Assembly (NCBI GenBank): GCA_044870245.1
Contig: JBIOYR010000016.1
Span: 1-64,000, forward strand
Direction: 5' to 3'
Source of the DNA: DATAFF01 sp044870245
GTDB taxonomy: Bacteria; Pseudomonadota; Alphaproteobacteria; Rhizobiales; Aestuariivirgaceae
Length of the DNA: 64,000 bases
Position numbers and translations under genes: made by a program. Below are positions 40,792 through 49,458 of the stretch, piece by piece. The number at the start of each line of letters is the position of its first letter. The stretch's first letter is position 1. The notes below the pieces were generated by a model, which worked only from the letters and a program-made list of their open reading frames with translations, ran no database searches and had not been told where the DNA came from.

Positions 40792-41828
40792 GGCTCGTCA
40801 TCGCCGAGAGACAGGCGCCCCTGCACGATGTCCGGCCGCTCGGGGACGGCAAGACCGAGATGGCGGAAGGCATGCGGCGTCAGCATCCGGCCGCGCGGCG
40901 TTCGGTTCACGAAGCCCTGCTGGATGAGATAGGGCTCGATGATTTCCTCGATGGCGTCGCGCGCCTCCGACAGCGAGGCAGCGATGGTGTCGACACCGAC
41001 CGGACCACCGCCGAAATTGATGGCGATGGCCCGGAGATAGCGGTGGTCCATGGCGTCGAGTCCACGGCTGTCGACCTCGAGCTTGAGCAGCGCCCGGTCG
41101 GCAAGATCGCGATCGATCAGCGGCGCGCCGGCGACGGCGGCGAAATCCCGCAGGCGGCGCACCAAGCGGCCTGCGATGCGGGGTGTGCCACGCGATCGCC
41201 GCGCCACCTCGCGGGCGCCGTCCTCGCTCATCTCGATGCCGAGCACCCTGGCACCACGGCGAACGATCGAGAGCAGCTCGTCGTCGCTGTAGAAATCGAG
41301 CCTGACCGGGATGCCGAAGCGGTCGCGCAGCGGCGTGGTGAGGAGACCGGTGCGGGTGGTGGCGCCGATCAGGGTGAAGCGGGCAAGCTCGATCCGGACC
41401 GAGCGGGCGGCCGGGCCTTCGCCAATGATCAGGTCGAGCTGGAAATCCTCCATTGCCGGGTAGAGGATCTCCTCGACCGCCGGATTGAGCCGATGGATCT
41501 CGTCGATGAACAGGACGTCACGCTCCTCGAGATTGGTGAGGAGCGCGGCGAGATCGCCGGCGCGGGCGATCACCGGGCCGGAGGTGGCGCGGAAGTTCAC
41601 CCCGAGCTCGCGGGCCACGATCTGCGCGAGCGTTGTCTTGCCGAGACCCGGCGGGCCGGCGAAGAGGACGTGGTCGAGGGCCTCGCCGCGGGCGCGGGCG
41701 GCGGCGATGAAGATCTCGAGATTGGACCTCGCCTTGGCCTGGCCGACGAACTCGGCGAGGCGCTGCGGACGCAATTGCCGATCGGCATCGTCGTCGCCGC
41801 GGGGGCTGCCATCGACCAGACGGGTCAT
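40788..41828 (-). CDS. ruvB: Holliday junction branch-migration ATPase RuvB
   Basis: Hexameric motor that drives branch migration with RuvA. 346 residues. Walker A GPPGLGKTTLAQ, Walker B LFIDEIHRLN, sensor ATTRTGLLTTPLRDRFGI and the C-terminal winged-helix domain ending TPRGRMLTPHAFRHLG. It overlaps ruvA and ybgC by 4 nt each, in the standard ruvC-ruvA-ruvB-ybgC order. Confidence 0.97.
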   Translation of the reverse strand: MTRLVDGSPRGDDDADRQLRPQRLAEFVGQAKARSNLEIFIAAARARGEALDHVLFAGPPGLGKTTLAQIVARELGVNFRATSGPVIARAGDLAALLTNLEERDVLFIDEIHRLNPAVEEILYPAMEDFQLDLIIGEGPAARSVRIELARFTLIGATTRTGLLTTPLRDRFGIPVRLDFYSDDELLSIVRRGARVLGIEMSEDGAREVARRSRGTPRIAGRLVRRLRDFAAVAGAPLIDRDLADRALLKLEVDSRGLDAMDHRYLRAIAINFGGGPVGVDTIAASLSEARDAIEEIIEPYLIQQGFVNRTPRGRMLTPHAFRHLGLAVPERPDIVQGRLSLGDDEP

Positions 41829-42442
41829 GGTGCTGCGAGCTCGCGCAGCGCGAGGCGGATCAGTCGCTCGGCGCCCGCCTCAGGGCCTGCCGCCTGGATG
41901 GCGACGCTCACCGCGGCGCCGGCCTGAGCCTGGCCATAGCCGAGATTGACAAGCGCCGAGACGGCATCGGCAGCGGCGCGCGGCGGCACTGCCGGGGTCT
42001 GGCCCTCGATCCTGGCCATGGCCGGATCAGCGATCTGAAGTGCCGGCGCCTTGTCCTTGAGCTCCGATATGATGCGCTGGGCAAGCTTCGGTCCGACTCC
42101 GGGACTCCTGCCGATCATCGTCTTGTCGCCAAAGGCGATGGCCGAGGCAAGCTCGCCGGTGCTGAGCGTCGACAGGACGGCGATGGCGACGCGGGTGCCG
42201 ACACCCTGGACATTGTCGAGCAGCCTGAACCAGGCGCGCTCCGCCTCGGTGGCGAAGCCCACCAGCCTGATCGCGTTCTCCGAAACCAGCATCTCGGTGA
42301 AGAGCCTGCCCATCTCGCCGACCCGCGGCAGGGCCGCCAGGGTTCGCGACGAGCAGGTGACATGATAGCCGACGCCACCGACGTCGAGGACGACCCCGTC
42401 ATCCTCATAGGCCTCGATCCGACCCTTGAGCAGCGCGATCAT
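41825..42442 (-). CDS. ruvA: Holliday junction-binding protein RuvA
   Basis: Tetrameric junction-binding partner of RuvB. 205 residues: an N-terminal OB fold (MIALLKGRIEAYEDDGVVLDVGGVGYHV), helix-hairpin-helix motifs (LLDNVQGVGTRVAIAVLSTL and GRSPGVGPKLAQRIISELKDK) and a small C-terminal RuvB-binding domain ending RLIRLALREL. Follows ruvC by 3 nt. Confidence 0.97.
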   Translation of the reverse strand: MIALLKGRIEAYEDDGVVLDVGGVGYHVTCSSRTLAALPRVGEMGRLFTEMLVSENAIRLVGFATEAERAWFRLLDNVQGVGTRVAIAVLSTLSTGELASAIAFGDKTMIGRSPGVGPKLAQRIISELKDKAPALQIADPAMARIEGQTPAVPPRAAADAVSALVNLGYGQAQAGAAVSVAIQAAGPEAGAERLIRLALRELAAP

Positions 42443-42445
42443 CGC

Positions 42446-42940
42446 TCAGACCTTCAGCCGCACGGCCATGTGGTGAGCATGGCAGATCGCCACCGCCAGG
42501 GCATCGGCGGCGTCGCTGCTGTCCGGGCGCGACTTCGGCAGGAGCAGCCGCACCATCCGGGTGACCTGCTCCTTCTCGGCATGGCCAGCCCCCACCACCG
42601 CCTTCTTGACGACGTTCGGGGCATATTCCGCCACCGGCAGCCCGCGCATGGCGGGAACGATCAAGGCGACGGCGCGGGCATGACCGAGCTTGAGGGTGGC
42701 GCGGGCATTCCGGTTGACGAAAGTCTCCTCGACCGCCGCCTCATGCGGGACAAAGGCGGCGAGCACCGCCTCGAGCCCGTCCTTCAGCTCGACCAGCCGG
42801 TCGGCGAGCGAGCGGCATTCGTTCGGGCTTACCATGCCATCGGCAATGTGGCTGAGCCGGGTTCCGTCACGCTCGATGACGCCCCAGCCGGTGCGCCTGA
42901 GCCCCGGATCGATGCCGATGATGCGAATCGCCTGCCCCAT
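42446..42940 (-). CDS. ruvC: Crossover junction endodeoxyribonuclease RuvC
   Basis: Resolves Holliday junctions. 164 residues from the ATG at 42938-42940 (MGQAIRIIGIDPGLRRTGWG). The four acidic active-site residues are in IGIDPG, AVEETFVN and SSDAADALAVAICHAHH. A longer open frame upstream is basic filler and not conserved. It heads the ruvCAB-ybgC operon, 14 nt after the yebC gene. Confidence 0.96.
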   Translation of the reverse strand: MGQAIRIIGIDPGLRRTGWGVIERDGTRLSHIADGMVSPNECRSLADRLVELKDGLEAVLAAFVPHEAAVEETFVNRNARATLKLGHARAVALIVPAMRGLPVAEYAPNVVKKAVVGAGHAEKEQVTRMVRLLLPKSRPDSSDAADALAVAICHAHHMAVRLKV

Positions 42941-42954
42941 GCCATGAGCATAGC

Positions 42955-43704
42955 TCAAGCCGCGGTCAGCCGCGCCATCACATCGTCCGAGACCTCGAAA
43001 TTGGTGTAGACATTCTGGACGTCGTCGTCGTCCTCGATGGCGGCGAGGAGCTTCACCAAGGATTGCGCCCCTTCCTCGTCGAGCGGGGCGCTCATCTTGG
43101 GGCGCCACACCGCCTTGACCGACAGCGGCTGGCCGAGCCGTGCCTCGAGGCGGGCGGCGACCTCGCCGAGCTCTTCGAAGCCGCAGGTCACGACATGGCC
43201 CGCGTCATCGCTCGTCGTGTCGCTGGCGCCTGCTTCGATCGCCGCCTCGAGCACCTGATCGGCGGAACCCGATTCCTCCGCGTAGGTGATCTCGCCGACG
43301 CGATCGAACATGAAGGCGACGGAATTGGTCTCGCCGAGATTGCCGCCATATTTGGTGAAATAGGAGCGCACCGCCCCGGCGGTGCGGTTGCGGTTGTCGG
43401 TCAGCGCCTCGACGATCAGCGCGACGCCCCCTGGGCCGTAGCCCTCATAGCGGATCGTCTCATAGGCTTCCGCCTCATTGCCCGACGCCTTCTTGATGGC
43501 GCGCTCGATATTGTCCTTCGGCATCGACTGGGCGCGGGCATTCTGGATGGCCAGCCGCAATCGCGCATTCATGGCGGGGTCGGGCAGGCCCTGGCGGGCG
43601 GCCACGGTGATCTCGCGCGCCAGCTTGGAGAACAGCTTGGCGCGCACTGCGTCCTGCTTCCCCTTGCGATGCATGATGTTCTTGAATTGGGAATGACCGG
43701 CCAT
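42955..43704 (-). CDS. YebC/PmpR-family protein (TACO1-like)
   Basis: A 249-residue member of a family that binds DNA in some bacteria and helps ribosomes through difficult stretches in others. MAGHSQFKNIMHRKGKQDAVRAKLFSKLAREI is the hallmark N-terminus, followed by YEGYGPGGVALIVEALTDNRNRTAGAVRSYFTKYGGNLGETNSVAFMFDR. The ATG at 43702-43704 has a GAGG site. It lies immediately upstream of ruvC in the same direction, the usual linkage. Confidence 0.93.
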   Translation of the reverse strand: MAGHSQFKNIMHRKGKQDAVRAKLFSKLAREITVAARQGLPDPAMNARLRLAIQNARAQSMPKDNIERAIKKASGNEAEAYETIRYEGYGPGGVALIVEALTDNRNRTAGAVRSYFTKYGGNLGETNSVAFMFDRVGEITYAEESGSADQVLEAAIEAGASDTTSDDAGHVVTCGFEELGEVAARLEARLGQPLSVKAVWRPKMSAPLDEEGAQSLVKLLAAIEDDDDVQNVYTNFEVSDDVMARLTAA

Positions 43705-43733
43705 GGCGTCCTCGGCAGTTTTCGTCTTCCACT

Positions 43734-44549
43734 CTACCACTCCGGCCAGGCCGGTTCGAGCCGCCCGCCAATCCTGACCGGCGCCACCGCGAGGGCGAGC
43801 CCGGTTTCGTCATCCGTCAGGACGGCAATCCCGGTCACCGTGGCGGGGCCGGTCGCCGGGGTGAAGCGGCCAAGCGGAATCTTGCGGAGAAAGCGGTTGA
43901 GCGGCTCCTCCTTGTCCATGCCGATCACCGAATCATAATCGCCGCACATGCCGGCATCGGTGACATAGGCGGTGCCGCCATCGAGGATCCGGTGGTCGGA
44001 AGTCGGCACATGGGTGTGGGTCCCGACCATCAGGCTGGTGCGGCCGTCGACATAGTGGCCAAGCGCCATTTTCTCCGATGTCAGCTCAGCGTGGAAATCG
44101 ACGAGCGAGGCGTCACAGCCGGTCTTGAGCGGGCAACTGTCGAGCTCCTGATCGACCGCGGCGAAGGGGTCGGCCAGCGCTTCCATCTTGGCGACGCCCA
44201 TGACATTGATCACCAGCACCCGGCCGCCATTGCGGGCGGTGAAGATGCCGGCACCCCTGCCCGGCGTTCCTTTGGGATAGTTGAGCGGCCGCAGGAGGTT
44301 GTCGACGCGCTCGATGAAGACCAGCGCCTCGCGCTGGTCGAAGGCGTGATTGCCGAGGGTGATGACATCGACGCCGGCATCGATCAGCGCCTCATGGATC
44401 GCCTCGGTGATGCCGAAACCGCCGGCGGCGTTCTCGCCGTTCAGCACCACGAGATCGGGGGCAAGCCGCTGGCGCATGCCGGGCAGCTCGCGGATGACCG
44501 CCTCTCGGCCGGACCGGCCGACGACATCGCCAAGGAACAAAAGCCGCAT
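43734..44549 (-). CDS. YmdB-type (TIGR00282) metallophosphoesterase
   Basis: A 271-residue calcineurin-like phosphoesterase. Metal-binding motifs FLGDVVGRSGREAV, VLNGENAAGGFGI, LGNHAFDQ and GTHTHVPTSDHRILDGGTAYVTDAGMCGDYDSVIGMD are all present. Characterised relatives hydrolyse 2',3'-cyclic nucleotides. It lies 24 nt after the cyclo-ligase gene and 29 nt before yebC, same strand. Confidence 0.92.
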   Translation of the reverse strand: MRLLFLGDVVGRSGREAVIRELPGMRQRLAPDLVVLNGENAAGGFGITEAIHEALIDAGVDVITLGNHAFDQREALVFIERVDNLLRPLNYPKGTPGRGAGIFTARNGGRVLVINVMGVAKMEALADPFAAVDQELDSCPLKTGCDASLVDFHAELTSEKMALGHYVDGRTSLMVGTHTHVPTSDHRILDGGTAYVTDAGMCGDYDSVIGMDKEEPLNRFLRKIPLGRFTPATGPATVTGIAVLTDDETGLALAVAPVRIGGRLEPAWPEW

Positions 44550-44573
44550 TCAGGACGCCTGGTGGATTGGCTG

Positions 44574-45188
44574 TTACGACGAGGGCTGGAACACGCCCAG
44601 CTCGGTCATGATCCAGTCGAGCGGCTGGTCATAGCGCCCGCGAGGCACCGCAGCAACCTCCTGCGCTGCATAAGCGATGCCGATTGCCACCACCGGCTTC
44701 AATTGGCGCAGCCGCTCGACGGTGCGGTCGTAGAAGCCGCCGCCATAACCCAGGCGAAATCCGGCGCGGTCAAAGGCCAGCATCGGCACCAGCAGCACGT
44801 CGGGCAGAATCTCGGCCGCCGCCTCATGGGGCACCGGGATGCCGAAGCGGCCGGGAACGGTCGGCTCGCCGGGGGTCCAGCGGCGGAATGTCAGCGGAGC
44901 GTGGTCGGTGGTGACCACCGGCAGCGCGGTGCCCCAGCCGTCGCCCGCAAGGCGCGCCAGGAGCGGGATGACGTCGATCTCGGTGCGGAAGGAGGTGAAG
45001 CCCGAGACGGCACCGGGAGTGTGAGGCTCGAGGAAGGCGAGGCCACGGGCGGCGAGCGCCGCGGCGGCCAAGGCGCCCGATTCGACATGGGCGGCGGCGC
45101 GGCGCTGCTCGGCGCTCCGGCGGGCGTGGCGTTTCGCTTCGGCGAGTTCGTTCACGGAAGCCGGGGAACCAAGCTCGCCAATGCTCAT
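44574..45188 (-). CDS. 5-formyltetrahydrofolate cyclo-ligase
   Basis: Recycles 5-formyl-THF to 5,10-methenyl-THF using ATP. 204 residues from MSIGELGSPASVNELAEAKRHARR (ATG at 45186-45188); the open frame upstream runs into the 6S RNA and is not coding. Signature FRLGYGGGFYDRTVERLRQ near residue 148. Placement downstream of zapA and 6S RNA matches the conserved zapA-ssrS-ygfA arrangement, and cotranscription with 6S RNA is likely. Confidence 0.93.
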   Translation of the reverse strand: MSIGELGSPASVNELAEAKRHARRSAEQRRAAAHVESGALAAAALAARGLAFLEPHTPGAVSGFTSFRTEIDVIPLLARLAGDGWGTALPVVTTDHAPLTFRRWTPGEPTVPGRFGIPVPHEAAAEILPDVLLVPMLAFDRAGFRLGYGGGFYDRTVERLRQLKPVVAIGIAYAAQEVAAVPRGRYDQPLDWIMTELGVFQPSS

Positions 45189-45249
45189 CACCTGATACCC
45201 CGAAGGCCGAAAGCGAGAGAAGCGGCGGGCCGCCATGGCCGTGGGAGGG

Positions 45250-45395
45250 GTCGATCCCGGGTCCCTACTTTCGTAGGTGGGCGCCGTGTGACGAAGACCA
45301 GGGTCAAAGTCAGGGACAGCTCCCGATTGGAGATCAACATAGGCCCCTGGGAATGCGTTCTCCTCACGCACCGGGCAGCTCGCCTAAAAGAACTA
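45250..45395 (-). ncRNA. ssrS: 6S RNA (SsrS), ends approximate
   Basis: A 255-nt gap between zapA and 5-FTHF cyclo-ligase on the same strand, the conserved home of 6S RNA. On the minus strand the RNA can form the 6S shape. A closing stem joins CCGGTGCGTGA (near 45370) to TCACACGG (near 45287); an inner stem joins CCAGGG to CCCTGG; the top is a GGGA GCTG TCCC hairpin. Downstream is a CCTACGAAAGTAGG hairpin and GACCCGGGATCGA, a stretch I recognise from alphaproteobacterial ssrS loci. Exact ends cannot be fixed by eye. 6S RNA binds the housekeeping RNA polymerase in stationary phase. Confidence 0.75.
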
Positions 45396-45443
45396 ATTAG
45401 GCGTGGGCTGTGCGGGAGGCAAGTGGGGTCGGAGCGTCATGCA

Positions 45444-45809
45444 CTAGGCCTGTCCCCGTCCACGGGTCTCGCGCGCCAGCTGCTCGAGCCGCCGGGCTGC
45501 GGCATCGAGGCGCTGCGCTACCTTGTCCTCCTGGATGCGAGCGCCAAGGCTCGGCCCGCGCTGATCGCCCAAGCGGCGAATATGATCCCTCAGCCCCTCC
45601 ATCTCGCGGCGGGCCTCGACCAGCCGGTCGGAAATGACGAGACCGGCCATCATGAGGAGCCGAATATCGCCGACATTGCCGACCGCATCGCGAATGCGGG
45701 CCACCTCCTCGTCAAGCATGAGCGCGAGCGAGGTCAGATGCTCCTCCTCACCATCGTTGCACTGCATGGTGTAGGGCCGCCCGTTCACCTCGATGACCAC
45801 CTGGGCCAT
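45444..45809 (-). CDS. zapA: Cell division protein ZapA
   Basis: Stabilises FtsZ filaments. 121 residues starting MAQVVIEVNGRPYTMQCNDGEEEHL, followed by LASLMLDEEVARIRDAVGNVGDIRLLMMAGLVISDRLVEA and a C-terminal coiled coil. It follows the DUF4164 gene by 18 nt and precedes 6S RNA. Confidence 0.93.
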   Translation of the reverse strand: MAQVVIEVNGRPYTMQCNDGEEEHLTSLALMLDEEVARIRDAVGNVGDIRLLMMAGLVISDRLVEARREMEGLRDHIRRLGDQRGPSLGARIQEDKVAQRLDAAARRLEQLARETRGRGQA

Positions 45810-45827
45810 TCCGCTCCCCTTTCGAAC

Positions 45828-46118
45828 CTACTCGCCCAACACGCGCCTGATCCGCGCCATCGCCTGATCGATGCGTCGCGACGCCCGCCGCTGCTGCTCG
45901 GCCAACTCGCTCGCCTTGGCGCGCACCTCCGCCAGCTCCTGCACAAGGCGCAGCCGATCAGCCTTGAGCGCCGCGGCGTCGCCGGCGCTGCGCATCCGCT
46001 GGGCCTGCTGCTCATGCATCTGGGCCAAGGCTGCCTCGAGTTGGCGCATGGCATTTTCGAAACGCCCGAGCGCTTCGTCGACCCTCGAGGCCTCGCCAAC
46101 TCGCCTGTCACTGTTCAC
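45828..46118 (-). CDS. DUF4164 coiled-coil protein
   Basis: A 96-residue, almost wholly coiled-coil protein (VDEALGRFENAMRQLEAALAQM, then LRLVQELAEVRAKASELAEQQRRASRRIDQAMARIRRVL). The start is uncertain; a GTG at 46116-46118 gives the family's usual length, whereas an ATG at 46187 adds an unconserved leader. DUF4164 proteins are found upstream of zapA in Hyphomicrobiales and are probably division-associated. Confidence 0.82.
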   Translation of the reverse strand: MNSDRRVGEASRVDEALGRFENAMRQLEAALAQMHEQQAQRMRSAGDAAALKADRLRLVQELAEVRAKASELAEQQRRASRRIDQAMARIRRVLGE

Positions 46119-46256
46119 GGGCCGGAGATTATGCCCCACGCCTTCCCGACGCAACCGCAGCGCGGGCCGGTTCGACGATTTCCACATTGGGGAACCTCAT
46201 TGACAGTCGGGGTTGCGATGCTATGGATGGCCCGTCTTCCAGAACAAGGTCGAGGG

Positions 46257-48266
46257 ATGAGCACAGTCCACGACATGGCCAACGCCATCCGGGCACTCGC
46301 CATGGATGCGGTCGAAAAGGCCAATTCCGGCCATCCGGGTCTGCCAATGGGGGCCGCCGATTTCGCTACGGTCCTGTTCACCCGGTTCCTCAAATTCGAT
46401 GCTTCCGAACCGCACTGGCCCGACCGCGACCGGTTCGTGCTGTCGGCCGGCCATGGGTCGATGCTGCTCTATGCACTCCTCTACCTCACCGGCTACACCG
46501 ATATGACGCTGGACGAGATCAAGAACTTCCGCCAGCTCGGGTCGCGCACTGCGGGCCATCCGGAATATGGCCATAGTGCCGGGATCGAGACCACCACCGG
46601 GCCGCTCGGCCAGGGTTTCGGCAATGCCGTCGGCATGGCGATCGCGGAGCGGCATCTCGAAGCGGTGTTCGGCAGTGATCTGGTCGATCATTACACCTAT
46701 GCCCTGGTCGGCGATGGCTGCCTGATGGAGGGGATCTCGCAGGAGGCCCTGACGCTTGCCGGCCACCTCAAGCTCAACAAGCTGATCGTTCTTTTCGACG
46801 ACAATGGCGTGTCGATCGACGGGCCGGTGTCGCTTGCCGATTCGACCGACCAGCCGGCGCGCTTCGCCGCTTCGGGCTGGGCGGTGACGCGGATCGACGG
46901 CCATGACCCGCAGGCGATCGAAGAGGCCATTGCCAAGGCCCGCGACAGCGACCGCCCGAGCCTCATCGCCTGCCGCACGGTGATCGGCTTCGGTGCGCCG
47001 AAGAAGCAGGGCACAGCCGCCGTCCATGGCTCGCCGCTCGGCGCTGAAGAGGTGAAGGCGGCCCGGGAGCGGCTCGGCTGGCATCATGGCCCGTTTGAAA
47101 TCCCATCCGATCTGCTGGAAGCCTGGCGCGCCGTCGGCCGGCAGGGCGCGGGCGAACGGCAGGCCTGGGAGAGCCGCCTCCGAAAGGCCGACCCGGCGGT
47201 CAGGACGGAATTCGAGAGACGGATGCGCGGCGATCTGCCGGCGCCGCTCGAGCCAGCCATGCGCGCCTATATCGACAAGCTCATCGCCGAGCCGCCGGCG
47301 CTTGCCACGCGCAATGCCTCGCAGAATGCCCTCGACGTGATCAATGCCATCCTCCCGGAGACGATTGGCGGGTCGGCCGACCTCACCGGTTCCAACAACA
47401 CCAGGTCGAAGGAGATGAAGCTCTTCACCTCCGCCGATTATGGCGGGCGGTACATCCATTGGGGCATCCGCGAGCATGCGATGGCCGCCGGCATGAACGG
47501 CATGTCGCTGCATGGCGGGGTGATTCCGTATGGCGGCAGCTTTCTCACCTTCACCGATTATTGCCGGCCCTCGATCCGCCTGGCGGCGCTGATGGGGGTC
47601 CGGGCAATCTTCGTGATGACCCACGACTCGATCGGGCTCGGCGAGGACGGGCCGACGCATCAGCCCATCGAGCATCTCGCGGCTCTGCGCGCCATTCCCA
47701 ACCTCTTGGTTCTGCGGCCCTGCGATGCGGTGGAAACGGCCGAGGTCTGGGAGGTGGCGCTGAGCGAGCGTCACCGGCCGAGCGTGATGGCGCTGAGCCG
47801 ACAGAAGCTCAAGCCATGCAGGCTCAAGAAAGCGGCGGAGAATCTGTCGGCGCGCGGCGCCTATGTCATCGCCGGCGAGGAGGACGGCGGCGGCGCGGCG
47901 GTGATATTCGCCTCAGGTTCGGAGGTCGAGATCGCGCTCGCGGCGCGTTCGCTGCTCGAGGCGGACGGGATCAGGACGCGGGTGGTCTCGGTGCCGTCGA
48001 TGGAGCTGTTCGCCCGCCAGTCGGCGGAGTACCGCGCAAGAGTGCTCGGCAAGGAACGGCTGCGCGGCGCGATCGAGGCCGGGATCAGAATGGGATGGGA
48101 TGCGTTCATCGGAACCAACGGCGAATTCGTCGGCATGACCGGATTCGGCGCCAGCGGACCCTATGACAAGGTCTATGCCCATTTCGGGATCACCGCCGCG
48201 GCGGCCGCCGCCCGGCTCAAGGCAAGGTTCGAGGCTCGCAAGAATGGCAAAGTTCGAAACCATTGA
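46257..48266 (+). CDS. tkt: Transketolase
   Basis: Thiamine-diphosphate enzyme of the pentose phosphate or Calvin pathways. 669 residues from the ATG at 46257, preceded by GTCGAGGG. MANAIRALAMDAVEKANSGHPGLPMG, the ThDP motif GDGCLMEG and IVLFDDNGVSIDG, the pyrimidine-domain DLTGSNNT, GIREHAMAAGMNGM and MTHDSIGLGEDGPTHQPIEHLA are intact. The open frame reaches far upstream through antisense of the folate and ymdB genes and was trimmed. It overlaps pgk by 23 nt. Confidence 0.95.
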   Translation: MSTVHDMANAIRALAMDAVEKANSGHPGLPMGAADFATVLFTRFLKFDASEPHWPDRDRFVLSAGHGSMLLYALLYLTGYTDMTLDEIKNFRQLGSRTAGHPEYGHSAGIETTTGPLGQGFGNAVGMAIAERHLEAVFGSDLVDHYTYALVGDGCLMEGISQEALTLAGHLKLNKLIVLFDDNGVSIDGPVSLADSTDQPARFAASGWAVTRIDGHDPQAIEEAIAKARDSDRPSLIACRTVIGFGAPKKQGTAAVHGSPLGAEEVKAARERLGWHHGPFEIPSDLLEAWRAVGRQGAGERQAWESRLRKADPAVRTEFERRMRGDLPAPLEPAMRAYIDKLIAEPPALATRNASQNALDVINAILPETIGGSADLTGSNNTRSKEMKLFTSADYGGRYIHWGIREHAMAAGMNGMSLHGGVIPYGGSFLTFTDYCRPSIRLAALMGVRAIFVMTHDSIGLGEDGPTHQPIEHLAALRAIPNLLVLRPCDAVETAEVWEVALSERHRPSVMALSRQKLKPCRLKKAAENLSARGAYVIAGEEDGGGAAVIFASGSEVEIALAARSLLEADGIRTRVVSVPSMELFARQSAEYRARVLGKERLRGAIEAGIRMGWDAFIGTNGEFVGMTGFGASGPYDKVYAHFGITAAAAAARLKARFEARKNGKVRNH

Positions 48267-49458
48267 CGCAGTCGATTGGCGGAACAAGCGGGCACTGCTC
48301 AGGCTCGATCTCAATGTGCCGCTGGAGAACGGCAAGGTGCGCGACGCGACCCGGATCGAGCGGGTTGTCCCGACGATCAGGGAGCTCAGGGAAAGGGGCG
48401 CGGCAGTCCTGATCCTCTCCCATTTCGACCGGCCGAAGGGCAAGGTGGTCGCGGAAATGTCGCTCGAGCCGCTTGCCCCGGCGCTCGCCGATGCGCTTGG
48501 CGTCGCTGTCCGGTTCGTCGCCACCGACTGGCGCGACGGAGCGGCGGAGAAGGCGGCCGCGACGGCGAGGCCCGGCGATGTCATCCTGTTCGAGAACACC
48601 CGCTTCCATCCCGGCGAGGAAAGCAACGATCCGGCCTTCGCCCGCGCGCTCGCCAAGCTCGGCGATGTCTATGTGAACGACGCCTTCTCGGCGTCGCATC
48701 GCGCCCACGCCTCGACCGAAGGGGTGGCGCACCTTCTTCCGGCGGTGGCCGGGCGGGCGCTCGAGCTCGAGCTCAAGGCTCTGTCGAGCGCGCTGACCCG
48801 TCCGCGACGGCCGCTGGCGGCAGTGGTCGGCGGTGCCAAGGTTTCGACCAAGCTCGACCTGCTTGCCAACCTCCTCGAGCTGACCGACAGGCTGATCATC
48901 GGCGGCGCAATGGCCAATACCTTCCTCGCCGCCCAGGGCCACCCGGTCGGACGCTCGCTGCTCGAGCCGGATCTGGTGGATACGGCGCGCGACATCATGC
49001 GGCAGGCCGAAGCGCGCGACAAAGAGCTCGTGCTGCCGGTCGATGCCGTGGTGGCGGCAGAGCTCAAACCCGGGATCGCGTCGCGCATGGTGAGCCTGGC
49101 CGAGGTCGGGGCGCAGGACATGATCCTCGATGTCGGACCGGAGACGGTCGAGGTGATCAAGCGGGTGTTCGATCGGGCGCTGACACTGGTGTGGAACGGC
49201 CCGCTCGGCGCTTTCGAGGTTCCGCCGTTCGACGAGGGAACGCGAGCGGCGGCGCTGCATGCCGGCGCCTTGACGCGGGCCGGCAGCCTCGTGTCGATTG
49301 CCGGCGGCGGCGACACGGTGGCGGCGCTGAATGCGGCGGATGTGGCGCACGCCTTCACTTTCGTGTCGACGGCCGGTGGGGCCTTCCTCGAATGGCTCGA
49401 AGGCAAGTCGCTGCCGGGCATCAAAATTCTCGAGTCGATGAATGGAGCGAAGCAATGA
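48244..49458 (+). CDS. pgk: Phosphoglycerate kinase
   Basis: 404 residues. LRLDLNVPLENGKVRDATRIERVVPTI, LSHFDRPKG, ENTRFHPGEESNDPAFA, VVGGAKVSTKLDLLANLLE, the nucleotide loop WNGPLGAFEVPPF and SIAGGGDTVAALN are all present. The ATG at 48244 is inside the end of tkt (23-nt overlap) and the stop overlaps fba by 4 nt. A gap gene usually lies between tkt and pgk in this class, but none is here. Confidence 0.96.
   Translation: MAKFETIDAVDWRNKRALLRLDLNVPLENGKVRDATRIERVVPTIRELRERGAAVLILSHFDRPKGKVVAEMSLEPLAPALADALGVAVRFVATDWRDGAAEKAAATARPGDVILFENTRFHPGEESNDPAFARALAKLGDVYVNDAFSASHRAHASTEGVAHLLPAVAGRALELELKALSSALTRPRRPLAAVVGGAKVSTKLDLLANLLELTDRLIIGGAMANTFLAAQGHPVGRSLLEPDLVDTARDIMRQAEARDKELVLPVDAVVAAELKPGIASRMVSLAEVGAQDMILDVGPETVEVIKRVFDRALTLVWNGPLGAFEVPPFDEGTRAAALHAGALTRAGSLVSIAGGGDTVAALNAADVAHAFTFVSTAGGAFLEWLEGKSLPGIKILESMNGAKQ

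Noticed and set aside
45189..45371. N-terminal extension of the cyclo-ligase (MREENAFPGAYVDL onward)
   Set aside because: It is read from the 6S RNA region and has no resemblance to cyclo-ligases; the ATG at 45188 gives the normal length.
43992..46256. Long 5' extension of the transketolase frame
   Set aside because: It runs antisense to ymdB-like, cyclo-ligase, 6S RNA and zapA genes; transketolase homology begins only at 46257.
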